Shown piece by piece: positions 1 through 8,537 of a stretch of 64,000 nucleotides of DNA. The notes beneath the pieces are model-generated. The model worked only from the letters and a program-made list of their open reading frames with translations. It ran no database searches and was not told the DNA's origin. Origin of the DNA: Sphingomonas bisphenolicum. Lineage in GTDB: Bacteria; Pseudomonadota; Alphaproteobacteria; Sphingomonadales; Sphingomonadaceae. Each line of letters begins with the position of its first letter. The first letter of the stretch is position 1. Made by a program: the position numbers and the translations under genes. The stretch spans positions 2,573,501 to 2,637,500 of the forward strand of contig NZ_AP018817.1 in assembly GCF_024349785.1 (NCBI RefSeq). Direction: 5' to 3'.

Positions 1-357
1 CAGGTTGGTGGCGACGAACATGCCTTGGCCGTTGAACGATCCTTCGGCCACGACGCCGCTGCCTTCCTTGAACAGGTCGGGCGCGATGCCGCTGAAGGTC
101 GCCGGGACGGTCGCCTTGCCGTCGCTCACATCGAAATGAATGGTGACGCCGTCGGCTGCGCGCTTCAAGCTCCCCTTGACCACCATACCGCCCAGGCGGA
201 TGGGCTTGCCCGGTTCGACGCCCTTGGTCTTGACGTCGTTGGGCGCGTAGAAATAGGCAGCCTCATCCTTGAGTGCGGAGGCCGCCAGCAGCCCCGCCCC
301 CACCAGCGCCACCAGCGCCGCGAGCGCCAGGATCAGTCGTTGATGTTTCGCCTTCAT
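1..357 (-). CDS. ccmE: Cytochrome c maturation protein CcmE (partial, C-terminus off the left edge)
   Basis: This is the periplasmic heme chaperone of System I cytochrome c maturation, which carries heme from CcmC to the CcmF/H ligase. Only the first 119 codons lie in the window. Residues about 7-29 form one Leu/Ala-rich membrane anchor, and the soluble OB-fold part follows, containing RLGGMVVKGSL, a typical CcmE stretch. The heme-binding histidine of the family would lie in the missing part. The start ATG overlaps the ccmD stop by 4 nt (ATGA), so the two are translationally coupled. The identification rests on this motif plus the ccmC-ccmD neighbours. Confidence 0.93.
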   Translation of the reverse strand, partial: MKAKHQRLILALAALVALVGAGLLAASALKDEAAYFYAPNDVKTKGVEPGKPIRLGGMVVKGSLKRAADGVTIHFDVSDGKATVPATFSGIAPDLFKEGSGVVAEGSFNGQGMFVATNL

Positions 358-485
358 GTCCGATCCGCAATCTGGTCGGCCCGCGTTTCAGCCCTGCGCA
401 TAGCGCGCCAGCTCGCCAGGCTGACGATCGCCGTACCCGCCAGCGTCACCGCATAGGCGGCGATCACGAAAGCCCATTGGTTCAT
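354..485 (-). CDS. ccmD: Heme exporter protein CcmD
   Basis: This is a 43-residue single-span protein (MNQWAFVIAAYAVTLAGTAI at the start) with a basic C-terminal tail (RAMRRAETRADQ). In System I, CcmD is the small membrane subunit that helps release holo-CcmE from CcmABC. It sits 17 bp after ccmC and overlaps ccmE by 4 nt, the usual ccmC-ccmD-ccmE order. Size, topology and position make the call; the sequence itself is too short for a strong family match. Confidence 0.88.
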   Translation of the reverse strand: MNQWAFVIAAYAVTLAGTAIVSLASWRAMRRAETRADQIADRT

Positions 486-502
486 CGCCCCACCCTCTTG
501 CT

Positions 503-1228
503 CTATCCACGCGCCAGGCGTTGCATCCGCGCCTCGACCTTGTTCTGCGCCAGGATCGCCCGCATCCGCATCAGCACGATCGCGCCGAACAGCAGGGTGA
601 AGCCCAGCAATGTCAGTCCCAGCGGCCAGAGCAAAGATCCGTCGATGCTCGACCCGCGCAGGGTGATGGACGGTCCCTGATGCAGGCTGTTCCACCACAC
701 CACCGACCGGTTGATGATCGGAATGTTGATCGCGCCAACCAGCCCGAAAATGGCGGTCACATTGCTGACGCCGCCCTGCTGCGCCTGCAGGGCGCTGGCA
801 TTGCCCAGCGCGATATAGCCGAGATACAGGAAGAAGAGGACCAGCATCGACGTCATCCGCCCGTCCCATTCCCACCAGGTGCCCCAGGTCGGGCGACCCC
901 AGATGGAGCCGGTCATCAGGCAGATGGCGGTGAACAGCGCGCCCGGCGCGGCGATGGCGCGCCCGGCGACGGCGGCGAGCGGATGCTTCCAGACAAGCTG
1001 CATCAGCGCGGCAATGGCGATCCCGCTCCAGCCGCCCATGCCGAGCCAGGCCGCCGGCACATGGATATAGAGAATGCGCACCGTCTGCCCCTGCAGATAG
1101 TCGGCCGGGGTCAGGAACAGCCCGCAGGCGGAGCCGACGAGCAGCAGCAGCAGGCCGGGCCAGAACAGCCAGCCCGTCAACGGACGCGCGATCTTCAGGA
1201 AGCGGGCGGGATTGGCGAAACGATGCAT
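503..1228 (-). CDS. ccmC: Heme exporter protein CcmC
   Basis: This integral membrane protein loads heme onto CcmE at the periplasmic face. The 241-residue product has six hydrophobic spans and the tryptophan-rich heme-handling motif WGTWWEWD. Conserved histidines lie in the flanking loops (YIHVPAAW before it, and WNSLHQGPS after it). The reading frame extends 16 codons further upstream, but MHRFANPARF at 1228 matches the usual N-terminus, so I start there. It is the first visible gene of the ccmCDE run. Nothing looks broken. Confidence 0.94.
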   Translation of the reverse strand: MHRFANPARFLKIARPLTGWLFWPGLLLLLVGSACGLFLTPADYLQGQTVRILYIHVPAAWLGMGGWSGIAIAALMQLVWKHPLAAVAGRAIAAPGALFTAICLMTGSIWGRPTWGTWWEWDGRMTSMLVLFFLYLGYIALGNASALQAQQGGVSNVTAIFGLVGAINIPIINRSVVWWNSLHQGPSITLRGSSIDGSLLWPLGLTLLGFTLLFGAIVLMRMRAILAQNKVEARMQRLARG

Positions 1229-1332
1229 CAGGGCTGCGTCTTTAGCCGCGCGCGCAAGGCAACGCCAGTAGGGCATTTTGCCGATAGCCTATGAACGAAT
1301 CGCGTGAGCCGATTCCGGCCGGTGCGAACGCG

Positions 1333-1362
1333 TTGACATCCGCCATGCCGCTCGCCGATAGA
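1333..1362 (+). promoter_or_regulatory. Candidate promoter of chrA
   Basis: TTGACA (1333-1338) and GATAGA (1357-1362) are separated by 18 bp in the 224-bp gap between the divergent ccmC and chrA. The -35 box is perfect, the -10 box is fair and the spacer is one base over ideal. It would start transcription near 1370, about 80 nt before the chrA ATG. This is inferred from sequence only. Confidence 0.4.
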
Positions 1363-1452
1363 GGATGAACCGGGCCGATGCGGACGCCCGGCCAGGCGAT
1401 CGTCGCCCAAGTCCGCTCCATTCGTCGCATGTGCGGCGCGAAGGGGCGTGGG

Positions 1453-2649
1453 ATGAATGATAAGAGCGATGCTTTTGGGCCGCCACGGCTCAGCCTGTGG
1501 GCGCTGTTCCTGAAATTCCTGGGGTTCGGCCTCCTCGCCTTCGGCGGCCCGGTCGCCCAGATCGCCATGTTGCGCAAGGTGCTGGTCGAACAGGAACGCT
1601 GGATCGCGCCGGGCCGGTTCAACCGGCTGCTGGCCGTGCTGCAGATATTGCCCGGCCCCGAAGCCCATGAATTATGCGTCCATCTGGGCATGGTCGCGCG
1701 CGGCCGCGCCGGCGGCATCGTGGCCGGCCTGGGCTTCATGGTGCCGGGACTGGTGCTGATGCTGGCGGCCGGCGCGGCCTATACGCGATGGATCGAAGGC
1801 AATATCGGCCTCGCGGGCCTCTTGCTGGGCGTGCAGATCGTCGTGCTGGCGATCATCCTGCGGGCCGTCGTGCGGATCGGCCAGCATGTGGTCGAAGATG
1901 GGCTGCTGCTCTGCATCGCCCTTGTCGGCCTCGCATCCCCGCTGCTCGGCGTGCCCTTCTACGTTCCGCTGGCCAGCGGCGGTATCGCCTATGCCTTCGC
2001 GCATCGCCCGATTCTGGCTATCGCCATCCTGCTGACGCCCGTCATACTCGCCGTGGCGCTGCTGCCTGTGGGCGGATCGGAACAGCTTCGCCCGCAAGCC
2101 ATCGCCCATGCGGCGGTAACGCTGCCCATGCTGTTCGTGGCGGGCCTCAAGGGCGGCCTGCTGACGTTCGGCGGCGCGTACACCGCCATTCCCTATGTCC
2201 GCGCCGACACGGTCGGCCGCGGCTGGATCAGTGATGGTGCATTTCTCGACGGTATCGCGCTGGCGGGCGTTCTGCCCGCGCCGCTCGTGATATTCGCCAC
2301 CTTTACCGGCTATATCGTGGGCGGCCCTGCCGGCGCGCTGGTCATCACCCTGGGCATGTTCCTGCCCGCGTTCGCCTTCTCGCTCGTCTTTTTCGAGCGG
2401 CTTGAAGCCGTGATCGCCAACCCGGCGCTCCATCATGGCCTCACGGGCGTCGCGGCCGCGGTCGTCGGCATCATCGCCGCCACCTTCATCCAGTTGGCCC
2501 AGGCGACGGCGATGCGGGTCGATCATGCCTGGGCGGCCATGGCCCTGGCCGGCGTCGCCCTGGTTCTTGTGTGGCGCGTGAAAGGGGCATGGGTCACGCC
2601 AGCGATCGTCGCTGGCGGCGCCATCGCGGGATGGCTGTTTCCCTTCTGA
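1453..2649 (+). CDS. chrA: Chromate transporter, ChrA family (two-domain form)
   Basis: This is a 398-residue inner-membrane protein of the CHR superfamily, whose best-known members export chromate by proton-linked antiport. Two homologous CHR halves are visible. The first has LKFLGFGLLAFGGPVAQIAML and the second GLKGGLLTFGGAYTAIPYV, each carrying the FGGP/FGGAY signature. About ten hydrophobic spans are present. Start 1453 is chosen because the family N-terminus (LSLWALFLKFLGFG) begins about 12 residues later and a purine-rich AAGGGGCGTGGG precedes it. Upstream in-frame starts exist. The true substrate could be another oxyanion, since many CHR proteins are untested. Confidence 0.9.
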   Translation: MNDKSDAFGPPRLSLWALFLKFLGFGLLAFGGPVAQIAMLRKVLVEQERWIAPGRFNRLLAVLQILPGPEAHELCVHLGMVARGRAGGIVAGLGFMVPGLVLMLAAGAAYTRWIEGNIGLAGLLLGVQIVVLAIILRAVVRIGQHVVEDGLLLCIALVGLASPLLGVPFYVPLASGGIAYAFAHRPILAIAILLTPVILAVALLPVGGSEQLRPQAIAHAAVTLPMLFVAGLKGGLLTFGGAYTAIPYVRADTVGRGWISDGAFLDGIALAGVLPAPLVIFATFTGYIVGGPAGALVITLGMFLPAFAFSLVFFERLEAVIANPALHHGLTGVAAAVVGIIAATFIQLAQATAMRVDHAWAAMALAGVALVLVWRVKGAWVTPAIVAGGAIAGWLFPF

Positions 2650-2814
2650 CCGGGGCCCCATTTCAGCGTTCCAACGACGCAAATCCGGGAAACGGAACGT
2701 TTCGTTGCGCTTTTTTATGACAGGAGGGCGACAAAGCGGGCGGAAGTCCCTATATGCGCGCCCAAGGACGGCCCTGTGGGCCTGTCAGGAACGGCTATGG
2801 AACCGCTCGCACCC

Positions 2815-4275
2815 ATGATTACGACAAACCCCTTCGACGACGACAAGTTGCGCGAGGAATGTGGCATTTTCGGTGTTTCCCGCGCGGAAACAGCGTCCGC
2901 CATCGTCGCGCTTGGCCTTCACGCCCTGCAACATCGCGGGCAGGAAGCCGCGGGCATCACAAGCTGGGACGGGCATGATTTCCATACCCATCGGGCGATG
3001 GGGCATGTGGCTGGGAATTTCGACCGGGACGAAGTGATTCGCGGTCTGCCCGGCGATACCGCCTGTGGCCATGTACGCTACTCCACCACCGGCGAAACGT
3101 CGCTGCGCAACGTGCAGCCGCTCTATGCGGAACTGAACTCGGGCGGCTTCGCCATTGCCCATAATGGCAATATCTCCAACGCGATGAAGCTGCGCCGCGA
3201 ACTGATTCGCCGTGGCTCGATCTTCCAGTCGACCTCCGACACCGAAGTCATCATCCATCTGGTTGCGACGTCCAGCTATCGCACCCTGCTCGACAAGTTC
3301 ATCGATGCGTTGAAGCAGGTCGAGGGCGCCTATTCGCTGATCGTCATGACGCCCGAAGGCATGATCGCCTGCCGCGACCCGCTGGGTATTCGCCCGCTGG
3401 TGATGGGCAATCTGGGCGAAACCACGATCTTCGCGTCGGAAACGGTTGCGCTCGACGTGGTAGGCGCCGACTATGTCCGCACCATCGATCCGGGCGAACT
3501 GGTCATCGTCACCAATGACGGACAGATCCGGTCGCATCGCCCCTTCGGCGACACGCATCCGCGTCCCTGCATCTTCGAACATGTCTATTTCAGCCGCCCC
3601 GATTCGATCGTCGACGGCTCCAGCGTCTATTCGGTCCGCAAGGCGATCGGCGCGCAACTGGCGATCGAGAACCCGGTCGAGGCGGACTATGTCATCCCCG
3701 TGCCCGACAGCGGCGTGCCCGCGGCGATCGGCTATGCCCAGCAATCGGGCATCCCGTTCGAACTGGGCATCATCCGCTCGCACTATATCGGCCGCACCTT
3801 CATCCAGCCGGGGGACAAGGTTCGCCATCTGGGCGTGAAGCTCAAGCACAACGCCAACCGTGCGCTGATCGAAGGCAAGCGGATCGTGCTGATCGACGAT
3901 TCGATCGTGCGTGGCACGACCAGCCTCAAAATCGTGCAGATGATGCGCGAAGCCGGCGCGGCGGAGGTGCATATGCGGATCGCGTCGCCGCCGACCAAGC
4001 ATAGCTGCTTCTACGGCGTCGATACGCCCGAACGCACCAAGCTGCTGGCCCACAAGCTGGACGTGGGCGGAATGCAGGACTTCATCCATGCCGACAGCCT
4101 GTCCTTCATCTCGATCGACGGCCTGTACAAGGCGCTGGGCGAAGCCAAGCGCGCTGACATCCGCCCGCAATATTGCGATGCCTGCTTCACCGGCGATTAT
4201 CCCACCACGCTCACCGATCAGGATGACGTGGTGGTGACCAACCAGCTGGAACTGCTCGCCGAGCGCGTGGTCTGA
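2815..4275 (+). CDS. purF: Amidophosphoribosyltransferase (glutamine PRPP amidotransferase)
   Basis: This enzyme catalyses the first committed step of purine synthesis: PRPP + glutamine to phosphoribosylamine. The 486-residue protein has an N-terminal class II glutaminase. CGIFGV places the nucleophile at Cys16, so a 15-residue propeptide should be removed. A PRPP-binding loop, VLIDDSIVRGTTS, lies in the C-terminal half. Cysteines in RPCIFEH, HSCFYG and YCDACFTG match the four [4Fe-4S] ligands of the Bacillus-type enzyme, so this is probably the iron-sulfur, oxygen-sensitive form. Start 2815 (MITTNPFDDDK) gives the normal propeptide length; ATGs at 2776 and 2797 are alternatives. Confidence 0.97.
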   Translation: MITTNPFDDDKLREECGIFGVSRAETASAIVALGLHALQHRGQEAAGITSWDGHDFHTHRAMGHVAGNFDRDEVIRGLPGDTACGHVRYSTTGETSLRNVQPLYAELNSGGFAIAHNGNISNAMKLRRELIRRGSIFQSTSDTEVIIHLVATSSYRTLLDKFIDALKQVEGAYSLIVMTPEGMIACRDPLGIRPLVMGNLGETTIFASETVALDVVGADYVRTIDPGELVIVTNDGQIRSHRPFGDTHPRPCIFEHVYFSRPDSIVDGSSVYSVRKAIGAQLAIENPVEADYVIPVPDSGVPAAIGYAQQSGIPFELGIIRSHYIGRTFIQPGDKVRHLGVKLKHNANRALIEGKRIVLIDDSIVRGTTSLKIVQMMREAGAAEVHMRIASPPTKHSCFYGVDTPERTKLLAHKLDVGGMQDFIHADSLSFISIDGLYKALGEAKRADIRPQYCDACFTGDYPTTLTDQDDVVVTNQLELLAERVV

Positions 4276-4360
4276 CGGCCTTGGGCGGTTCCTGACCGGG
4301 CCGCCCACTCCCTTTCATCCTTCATGCGGTTCCGATTGCGGTCGGGACGAGAGGAACATC

Positions 4361-5083
4361 ATGTCCGAGCATCCCCTTTCTGGCCCACTTTCCGGCAAAT
4401 TGGCGCTCGTCACCGGGGCGAGCCGCGGCATCGGCGCCGCCACGGCCGAAGCACTCGCCGCCGCGGGCGCGCATGTCGTGCTGACCGCGCGGACCAGCGG
4501 CGGGCTGGAAGAGGTGGAGGATCGCATCCACAAGGCCGGCGGCCATGCGACGATCGCGCCGCTCGACCTGACCGATGGCGAGAGCATTGGCCGGCTGGCG
4601 CAGGCGATCGGCGGACGCTGGCAGGCGCTCGACATATTGGTGCTGAACGCCGCGACGCTGGGCGCGCTGGCATCTGTTCCGGCGATCGACGCGAAGGAAT
4701 TTGCGCGGCTGCTGACGCTCAACATCGCCGCGCCACAAGCGCTGATTGCGGCCTTCGACCCCATGCTGCGCGCCAGCGGCGACGCGCGGGTGGTGGCGTT
4801 GACCTCCTCGGTCGTGGCGCCGCGCGCCTATTGGGGCGCCTATGGCGCGTCGAAGGCGGCGCTGGAAACGCTGGTCGGCGCCTATGGCGAGGAGATGAAG
4901 AATATCTCCGCCATCCGCACCCATATCGTCGATCCCGGCGCGACCCGCACGGCGATGCGCGCCCGCGCCTTCCCCGGCGAAGATCCGGCGAGCCTCAAGG
5001 GGCCGGAAGTCGTCGCCAGCGCGATCGTCGATCTGGTCGCGTCCGATGCGCCGACCGGCCACAGGATACGAGTCGAAGGCTGA
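4361..5083 (+). CDS. Short-chain dehydrogenase/reductase (SDR), substrate unknown
   Basis: This is a 240-residue classical SDR. The cofactor motif TGASRGIG lies near residues 19-26, NAA is in VLNAATLG, the catalytic serine is in LTSSVV and the YxxxK pair is in YGASKAALE. Arginine after beta-2 (TARTSG) suggests NADP(H). It is downstream of purF by about 85 bp and ends 3 bp before the stop of the convergent cfa gene. The oxidoreductase role is secure; the substrate cannot be read from the sequence. It resembles YciK-like or FabG-like SDRs of unknown function. Confidence 0.85.
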   Translation: MSEHPLSGPLSGKLALVTGASRGIGAATAEALAAAGAHVVLTARTSGGLEEVEDRIHKAGGHATIAPLDLTDGESIGRLAQAIGGRWQALDILVLNAATLGALASVPAIDAKEFARLLTLNIAAPQALIAAFDPMLRASGDARVVALTSSVVAPRAYWGAYGASKAALETLVGAYGEEMKNISAIRTHIVDPGATRTAMRARAFPGEDPASLKGPEVVASAIVDLVASDAPTGHRIRVEG

Positions 5084-5086
5084 CGG

Positions 5087-6352
5087 TTACGCCGGTTTGA
5101 CCAGCGTCACCTGCGCCACATCGATGCCGCCGCCGCGAAAGCCGCCTTCGCAATACATCAGATAATAGCGCCACAAGGCCACGAAATGCTGGTCGAAACT
5201 GGCGGGCAACTGGCCTTCGTCGATCGCCCGGTCGAACCGCTCGCGCCAGCGGCGCAGCGTTTCGGCATAATCCGGGCCGAAGCGACGCACGTCCCGCCAT
5301 TCCAGCCCCTGCTGCTCGGCCAGCGCGCGAAAGCGGCTTTCCGACATCAGCATCCCGCCGGGGAAAATATAGGCCTGGATGAAGTCGGCGCCCCGGGCAT
5401 AGCGTTCGAAAATCGCGTCATCGATCAATATATACTGAATCGCCGCCTTGCCCCCTGGCTTGAGCAGGCGATGGATCGCGGCGAGATAGGCAGGCCAATA
5501 GGCCTGGCCGACCGCTTCCACCATCTCGACGCTGGCGATGGCGTCATATTGGCCCTGCGCGTCGCGATAGTCGGTCAGCAAAATCTGCGCGCCCGATCCC
5601 AGCCGGTCGCGGGCATAATCGGCCTGTTCGGTCGACAGGGTCAGTCCGCTATAGGCGATCGCGCACCGCTCCATCGCCTGTTCGGCCAGTCCGCCCCAGC
5701 CGCAGCCGATCTCCAGCAGCGACGCGCCGTCCGTCAGGTCCAGCCGGTCCAGGATCGCATCGACCTTGCGCCGTTGCCCCTGTTCCAGACTTTCGATCCG
5801 ATCATCAGCATTGAGGAACAAGGCACTGGAATAATGCATATTTTCATCCAGCCAGAGCCGGTAGAAATCATTCCCCAAATCATAATGATAGGCGATATTG
5901 TGCCGCGATCCCGCCCGGCTGTTGCGCCGCAGCCAGTGCGTCGCGCGCCCGATCCATCGCCCCGGCCCGCGCGGCCGCGCCGCTTGCCCCAGCGCCGCCG
6001 CATTGCGCATGAACAGGGCGAAGAGCGGCACCGGATCGGGGCTGGCCCATTCCCCCGCCGCCCAGGCGCGATACCAGCCGGCCGATCCGCCCACGGCCAG
6101 CCGCACCAGCGCGCGCCAGGAGCGCAAATCCACCTCGCACTGCGGCCCCGGCGCCCGACCGCCCAGCAGGCGGCGCGTACCGTCGGGCAGCGACGCTTCC
6201 AGCCCGCCTTCTTCCAGGCCCAGGTCGATCCGGTCGAGCAAGCGATGGAACAGGGGCGCCAGCGCGCGGGACGTCCGGCTGGGGGCGCCGGATCGCGGCG
6301 GATGTTTGACCGATAGCGCGCGCCGGCCGCGCCGGGGAGTGATGGCGTTCAT
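5087..6352 (-). CDS. cfa: Cyclopropane-fatty-acyl-phospholipid synthase
   Basis: This S-adenosylmethionine-dependent enzyme methylenates double bonds of membrane phospholipid acyl chains. The 421-residue product has an N-terminal lipid-binding region and a methyltransferase core with LLEIGCGWGGLAEQA (SAM motif I). The family motifs YHYDLGNDFYRLWLD and YIFPGGMLMSE are present. Start MNAITPRRGR at 6352 is preferred over the longer in-frame extension. It lies 36 bp downstream of phrB on the same strand, so the two are probably co-transcribed. In Rhodobacter sphaeroides both a photolyase and a cfa gene belong to the singlet-oxygen sigma-E regulon; here that link is inference only. Confidence 0.93.
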   Translation of the reverse strand: MNAITPRRGRRALSVKHPPRSGAPSRTSRALAPLFHRLLDRIDLGLEEGGLEASLPDGTRRLLGGRAPGPQCEVDLRSWRALVRLAVGGSAGWYRAWAAGEWASPDPVPLFALFMRNAAALGQAARPRGPGRWIGRATHWLRRNSRAGSRHNIAYHYDLGNDFYRLWLDENMHYSSALFLNADDRIESLEQGQRRKVDAILDRLDLTDGASLLEIGCGWGGLAEQAMERCAIAYSGLTLSTEQADYARDRLGSGAQILLTDYRDAQGQYDAIASVEMVEAVGQAYWPAYLAAIHRLLKPGGKAAIQYILIDDAIFERYARGADFIQAYIFPGGMLMSESRFRALAEQQGLEWRDVRRFGPDYAETLRRWRERFDRAIDEGQLPASFDQHFVALWRYYLMYCEGGFRGGGIDVAQVTLVKPA

Positions 6353-6388
6353 GACGCCAATCCTGCCGCAAGCCGGTCGCGGCTGCAA

Positions 6389-7765
6389 TCACCCCTTGAT
6401 GCGACGATAGGCGGTCAGAGCGCGTTCTCGCCCCTCACGATGGCCAATGATCTTCGCCGGATAGGCGGCCGGTCGCGCGCCATGGGCATCTGGATCGTGA
6501 ATCGCCGCGTCGGGCAGGTCCGCCAGTTCCGGCACCCATGACCGGATATAATCGGCCGCGTCGAACTTGTCCGACTGGGTCAGCGGCGCCATGATTCGCG
6601 TGAACACATTGGCGTCGACGCCGCTGCCCGCGACCCATTGCCAATTGACGCTGTTATTGGCGTAATCGGCATCGACCAGCGTATCCCAGAACCAGCGCGC
6701 GCCATGTCGCCAATCGATCAACAGGTGCTTTATCAGGAAGCTGGCGGCGATCATGCGCACCCGGTTATGCATCCAGCCCGTCGTCCAAAGCTGCCGCATA
6801 CCGGCGTCCACGATCGGATAGCCGGTCCTGCCCGTCTTCCATGCGGCGAAATCGGTCCGTGCTTCCCGCAGGTCGCGCCAGAGCAGCGCATCGAAATTGG
6901 ATCGCGCATTTTCGGACCCATAAGCGGGCAAGCCGCAAATCTGGACATGTGCATAATCACGCCAGATCAACTCCTTGAGGAAGATCGTTGCATCATGGCC
7001 TGAAGATTCGACCCGGTGCCAGACATAGGCGGGCGACACTTCCCCGAAATGCAGATGCGGCGACAGGCGCGACGTTCCTTCGATCGACGGCAGATTCCGC
7101 GCGGTCGGATAATCGCCAACCTCGTCCATGAAATGCGCCACATTGGCGCGCGCGCCCTGCTCGCCCGGCGTCCAGTCCGCCCCGAAACTCTGCGCCCAGT
7201 CCGGCCTGGTCGGCAGCAAGGCCCAATCGTCCAGCGAATCGCCGTGCGGCCAGTGCGCCGGTCCATCGATCCGGTGCGGCGCGGGATGCGGCGCGGCGGG
7301 CGGCATATGCTCCGTAACGGCGCGCGAAAAGGGCGTGTAGATGCGATACATGCCGCCCGCCCCGGTCCGCACCGCGCCCGGCGGCAAGAGCAGGCCGCCG
7401 TCATGCAGGCTCAGGTCGAGCGTCTTGGCCACCGCCTTTTCCGCGTTGCGCCACCAGGGTTCGTAGTGATGCAGCGCATGGACCCTGGACGCCCCGACTT
7501 CCTTCGCCAATGCCGCCAGCACCTCCGCGCTGCGCCCACGACGCAGGATCAGGCGCGATCCCTTGTCCCGCAGGCTTTCGTCCAGCCGCGCAAGGCTATG
7601 GTGCAGCCACCAGCGCGCCGCGCCGCCCATCCTCCATTGACGCGGACCTTCATCATCAAGGACATAGACCGGAATCACCGGCCCTTCGCTGACAGCGGCG
7701 GCCAGGGCGGCCTGATCGGACAGGCGGAGATCCTGGCGAAACCAGAGGAGAAGGGGATCGGACAT
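6389..7765 (-). CDS. phrB: Deoxyribodipyrimidine photolyase (CPD photolyase, class I)
   Basis: This flavoprotein repairs UV cyclobutane pyrimidine dimers with blue light. The 458-residue protein has the N-terminal antenna domain (LLLWFRQDLRLSDQAAL) and the C-terminal FAD domain. The latter contains TSRLSPHLHFGEVSPAYVW, WRDYAHV, the MHNRVRM segment and YANNSVNWQWVAGSG, all hallmarks of the family. Start MSDPLLLWF at 7765 is preferred because homologues begin there; the frame stays open for 33 more codons. It is the upstream gene of a probable phrB-cfa operon and is divergent from rppH across a 232-bp gap. Confidence 0.94.
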   Translation of the reverse strand: MSDPLLLWFRQDLRLSDQAALAAAVSEGPVIPVYVLDDEGPRQWRMGGAARWWLHHSLARLDESLRDKGSRLILRRGRSAEVLAALAKEVGASRVHALHHYEPWWRNAEKAVAKTLDLSLHDGGLLLPPGAVRTGAGGMYRIYTPFSRAVTEHMPPAAPHPAPHRIDGPAHWPHGDSLDDWALLPTRPDWAQSFGADWTPGEQGARANVAHFMDEVGDYPTARNLPSIEGTSRLSPHLHFGEVSPAYVWHRVESSGHDATIFLKELIWRDYAHVQICGLPAYGSENARSNFDALLWRDLREARTDFAAWKTGRTGYPIVDAGMRQLWTTGWMHNRVRMIAASFLIKHLLIDWRHGARWFWDTLVDADYANNSVNWQWVAGSGVDANVFTRIMAPLTQSDKFDAADYIRSWVPELADLPDAAIHDPDAHGARPAAYPAKIIGHREGRERALTAYRRIKG

Positions 7766-7997
7766 GCCGGGGCAATGCGCCCCTCCGCCGCCGGTTCCAA
7801 GCGGCCCTTGGGGCATATTGCCTTCGCCGTCCCGTCGATTGATCCGGCCATCGCGTCGCCGCAAATCGACAGGTGGATGATTCGGCCGATGGACGCGGAG
7901 CCCCGCCCTGCCTATTCTGGCTCCCGCGTCGTGTAGCGACGCCGATGACGATCTTTAGGCGGCAAGGACGTCGGGAACCGGAATTTTTGGGGATGAC

Positions 7998-8483
7998 ATG
8001 GCTTCGATGCCGAATGAAAATTTATTGCCATACCGGCCCTGCGTCGGGATCATGCTGGTGAACATGGACGGCAAGGTGTTCGTCGGCCAGCGGCTCGATA
8101 ATGTGGTCGAGGCGTGGCAGATGCCACAGGGCGGCATCGATGAAGGCGAGGATGCCAGGGCGGCCGCGCTGCGCGAACTGCAGGAAGAAACCGGCATCCG
8201 CCCCGATCTGGTCGAAATCATCGCCAAGGCGAAGGACGAGCATTTCTACGATCTGCCGCCCGAACTGGTCGGCAAGCTGTGGGGTGGCAAATATCGCGGC
8301 CAGCGCCAATATTGGTATCTGGCCCGCTTCGTCGGTCTGGACAGCGACATCGATATCCAGACCAAGGACCCGGAATTCCGGGAATGGAAATGGACGTCGC
8401 CCGAAACGCTGCCCGACCTGATCGTGCCGTTCAAGCGCAAGCTGTATCGCGACATATTGCAGGAGTTCCGGGCGCTTATCTGA
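7998..8483 (+). CDS. rppH: RNA 5'-pyrophosphohydrolase (Nudix)
   Basis: This enzyme removes pyrophosphate from the 5' end of triphosphorylated RNAs and so triggers 5'-end-dependent mRNA decay. The 161-residue protein has a full Nudix box at residues 45-67: Gly45, Glu51, then Arg59-Glu60 and the metal-binding Glu63-Glu64 before Gly66. The RppH-type N-terminus YRPCVGIMLVN and the conserved RGQRQYWYLARF are present. A GGGGA ribosome site lies 6-7 nt before the ATG. The motif order is that of alphaproteobacterial RppH/NudH, not of a generic MutT. Confidence 0.93.
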   Translation: MASMPNENLLPYRPCVGIMLVNMDGKVFVGQRLDNVVEAWQMPQGGIDEGEDARAAALRELQEETGIRPDLVEIIAKAKDEHFYDLPPELVGKLWGGKYRGQRQYWYLARFVGLDSDIDIQTKDPEFREWKWTSPETLPDLIVPFKRKLYRDILQEFRALI

Positions 8484-8537
8484 CGGGGTAGGCGTTTGGG
8501 GGCTTAAAATCCCCGGTCGGTTGGCTATGACGGGGCG

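Noticed and set aside
7774..7798. GGAAC-N16-CATT upstream of phrB as an EcfG promoter
   Set aside because: The -10 box differs from CGTT, and it would place the start only a few bases before the ATG. Too weak to call.
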